NCBI GenBank assembly: GCA_930633495.1
Contig: CAKNFJ010000001.1
Coordinates: 1,364,001-1,428,000, forward strand
Source of the DNA: Hyphomicrobiales bacterium
GTDB taxonomy: Bacteria; Pseudomonadota; Alphaproteobacteria; Rhizobiales; Beijerinckiaceae
Length of the DNA stretch: 64,000 nt
Direction of reading: 5' to 3'
The notes beneath the pieces were generated by a model. It was given only the letters and a program-made list of their open reading frames with translations. It searched no databases and was not told where the DNA came from. The position numbers were made by a program, and so were the translations under genes. Positions 63,760 through 64,000 of this stretch are shown here, piece after piece (within the stretch, counting starts at the first letter, position 1; every line of letters starts with the position of its first letter).

Positions 63760-64000
63760 TCAGCCGCGGTTGAGCACCGCCGAAAGTTCCGGCTTCACGT
63801 TCAGCGTCTGGAAGACGACGCAGTAGCGCTCGGTGAGCTTGAGCAGCGTGTCGAGCTTCTCTTGTGGCGCATCGCTCTCGATATCGAAGGAGAGGCGGAT
63901 CGCCTTGAAGCCCACGGCAGCGTCCTTGGCGACGCCGAGCGTGCCACGGAAATCGAGATCGCCCTCGGCGCGAACCACGCCCTTCTTGAGCTCGATCTCC
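63760..64000 (-). CDS. OsmC/Ohr-family protein, truncated by the window end
   Basis: The C-terminal about 79 residues of an OsmC-family peroxidase. The frame is open to 64000, so the N-terminus lies outside. The second redox Cys is visible in TERYCVVFQTL. These proteins reduce organic peroxides using paired cysteines; the first Cys is not in the window. It ends 2 bp from the toxin stop. Confidence 0.85.
   Translation of the reverse strand, partial: EIELKKGVVRAEGDLDFRGTLGVAKDAAVGFKAIRLSFDIESDAPQEKLDTLLKLTERYCVVFQTLNVKPELSAVLNRG

Overview
The window is a GC-rich alphaproteobacterial chromosome segment, most likely from Hyphomicrobiales and Bosea-like. The evidence is gene order and style: rnd-lptC-lptA-lptB-rpoN-hpf-ptsN, def-fmt-truA next to dapE and rmuC, a GTTC-N7-GTTC SOS box, and dispersed hairpin repeats of a kind common in that order. 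Species assignment is inference.

Layout. 1-11200: a small membrane protein, an orphan NarL-type response regulator, and the four-gene ligase-associated DNA repair set (ATP-dependent ligase, MBL-fold exonuclease, Lhr-type helicase, MPE endonuclease). Here the set is split by an SGNH hydrolase, a TPR-methyltransferase and a Tat-exported sulfatase. 11304-20220: a tRNA-Thr(GGU) gene whose 3' part is a 51-bp attachment repeat, and an 8.9-kb integrated element. The element carries a tyrosine integrase, an AlpA-like regulator, a primase-polymerase/RepA-type ATPase, two small putative DNA-interacting proteins and a membrane protein. It is interrupted by a complete IS21-family element abutting a transposase remnant. 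20423-26300: an acyl-CoA ligase/acetyltransferase fusion, RidA, a nucleoside deaminase, an exported ankyrin protein and an EamA transporter. 26264-32844: an M20 deacylase and a dipeptide-type ABC importer with fused ATPases. 32969-37700: a membrane protein, a GntR regulator divergent from a PfkB kinase, and two related PAS/LuxR regulators. 37844-41915: pyrF, two DUF1330 genes, anmK, a proline-rich lipoprotein and a TauE exporter. 42022-48342: a DsbA-like protein, the EF-P modification set (epmB, epmA, efp), a YgaV/YgaP-type persulfide module with an AhpD-like gene, and a metallo-hydrolase. 48373-64000: class I fumarase, the nitrogen-PTS/sigma-54/LPS-export block, dapE, truA, fmt, def, rmuC, a ParDE-type toxin-antitoxin pair and a truncated osmC.

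The genes fall into several functional units. The repair set has a visible SOS operator only at the ligase. EF-P retains Lys34, and its likely modifying enzymes are encoded divergently. The ArsR/rhodanese pair has the two-cysteine spacing of sulfur-sensing repressors and an AT-rich palindrome at its promoter. The element at tRNA-Thr has the gene content of a small replicating satellite or integrative plasmid without structural or conjugation genes. It is the best candidate in the window for an undescribed system.

Three kinds of intergenic hairpin repeat recur. They often sit at operon boundaries, and in one case the repeat supplies a gene's start codon.
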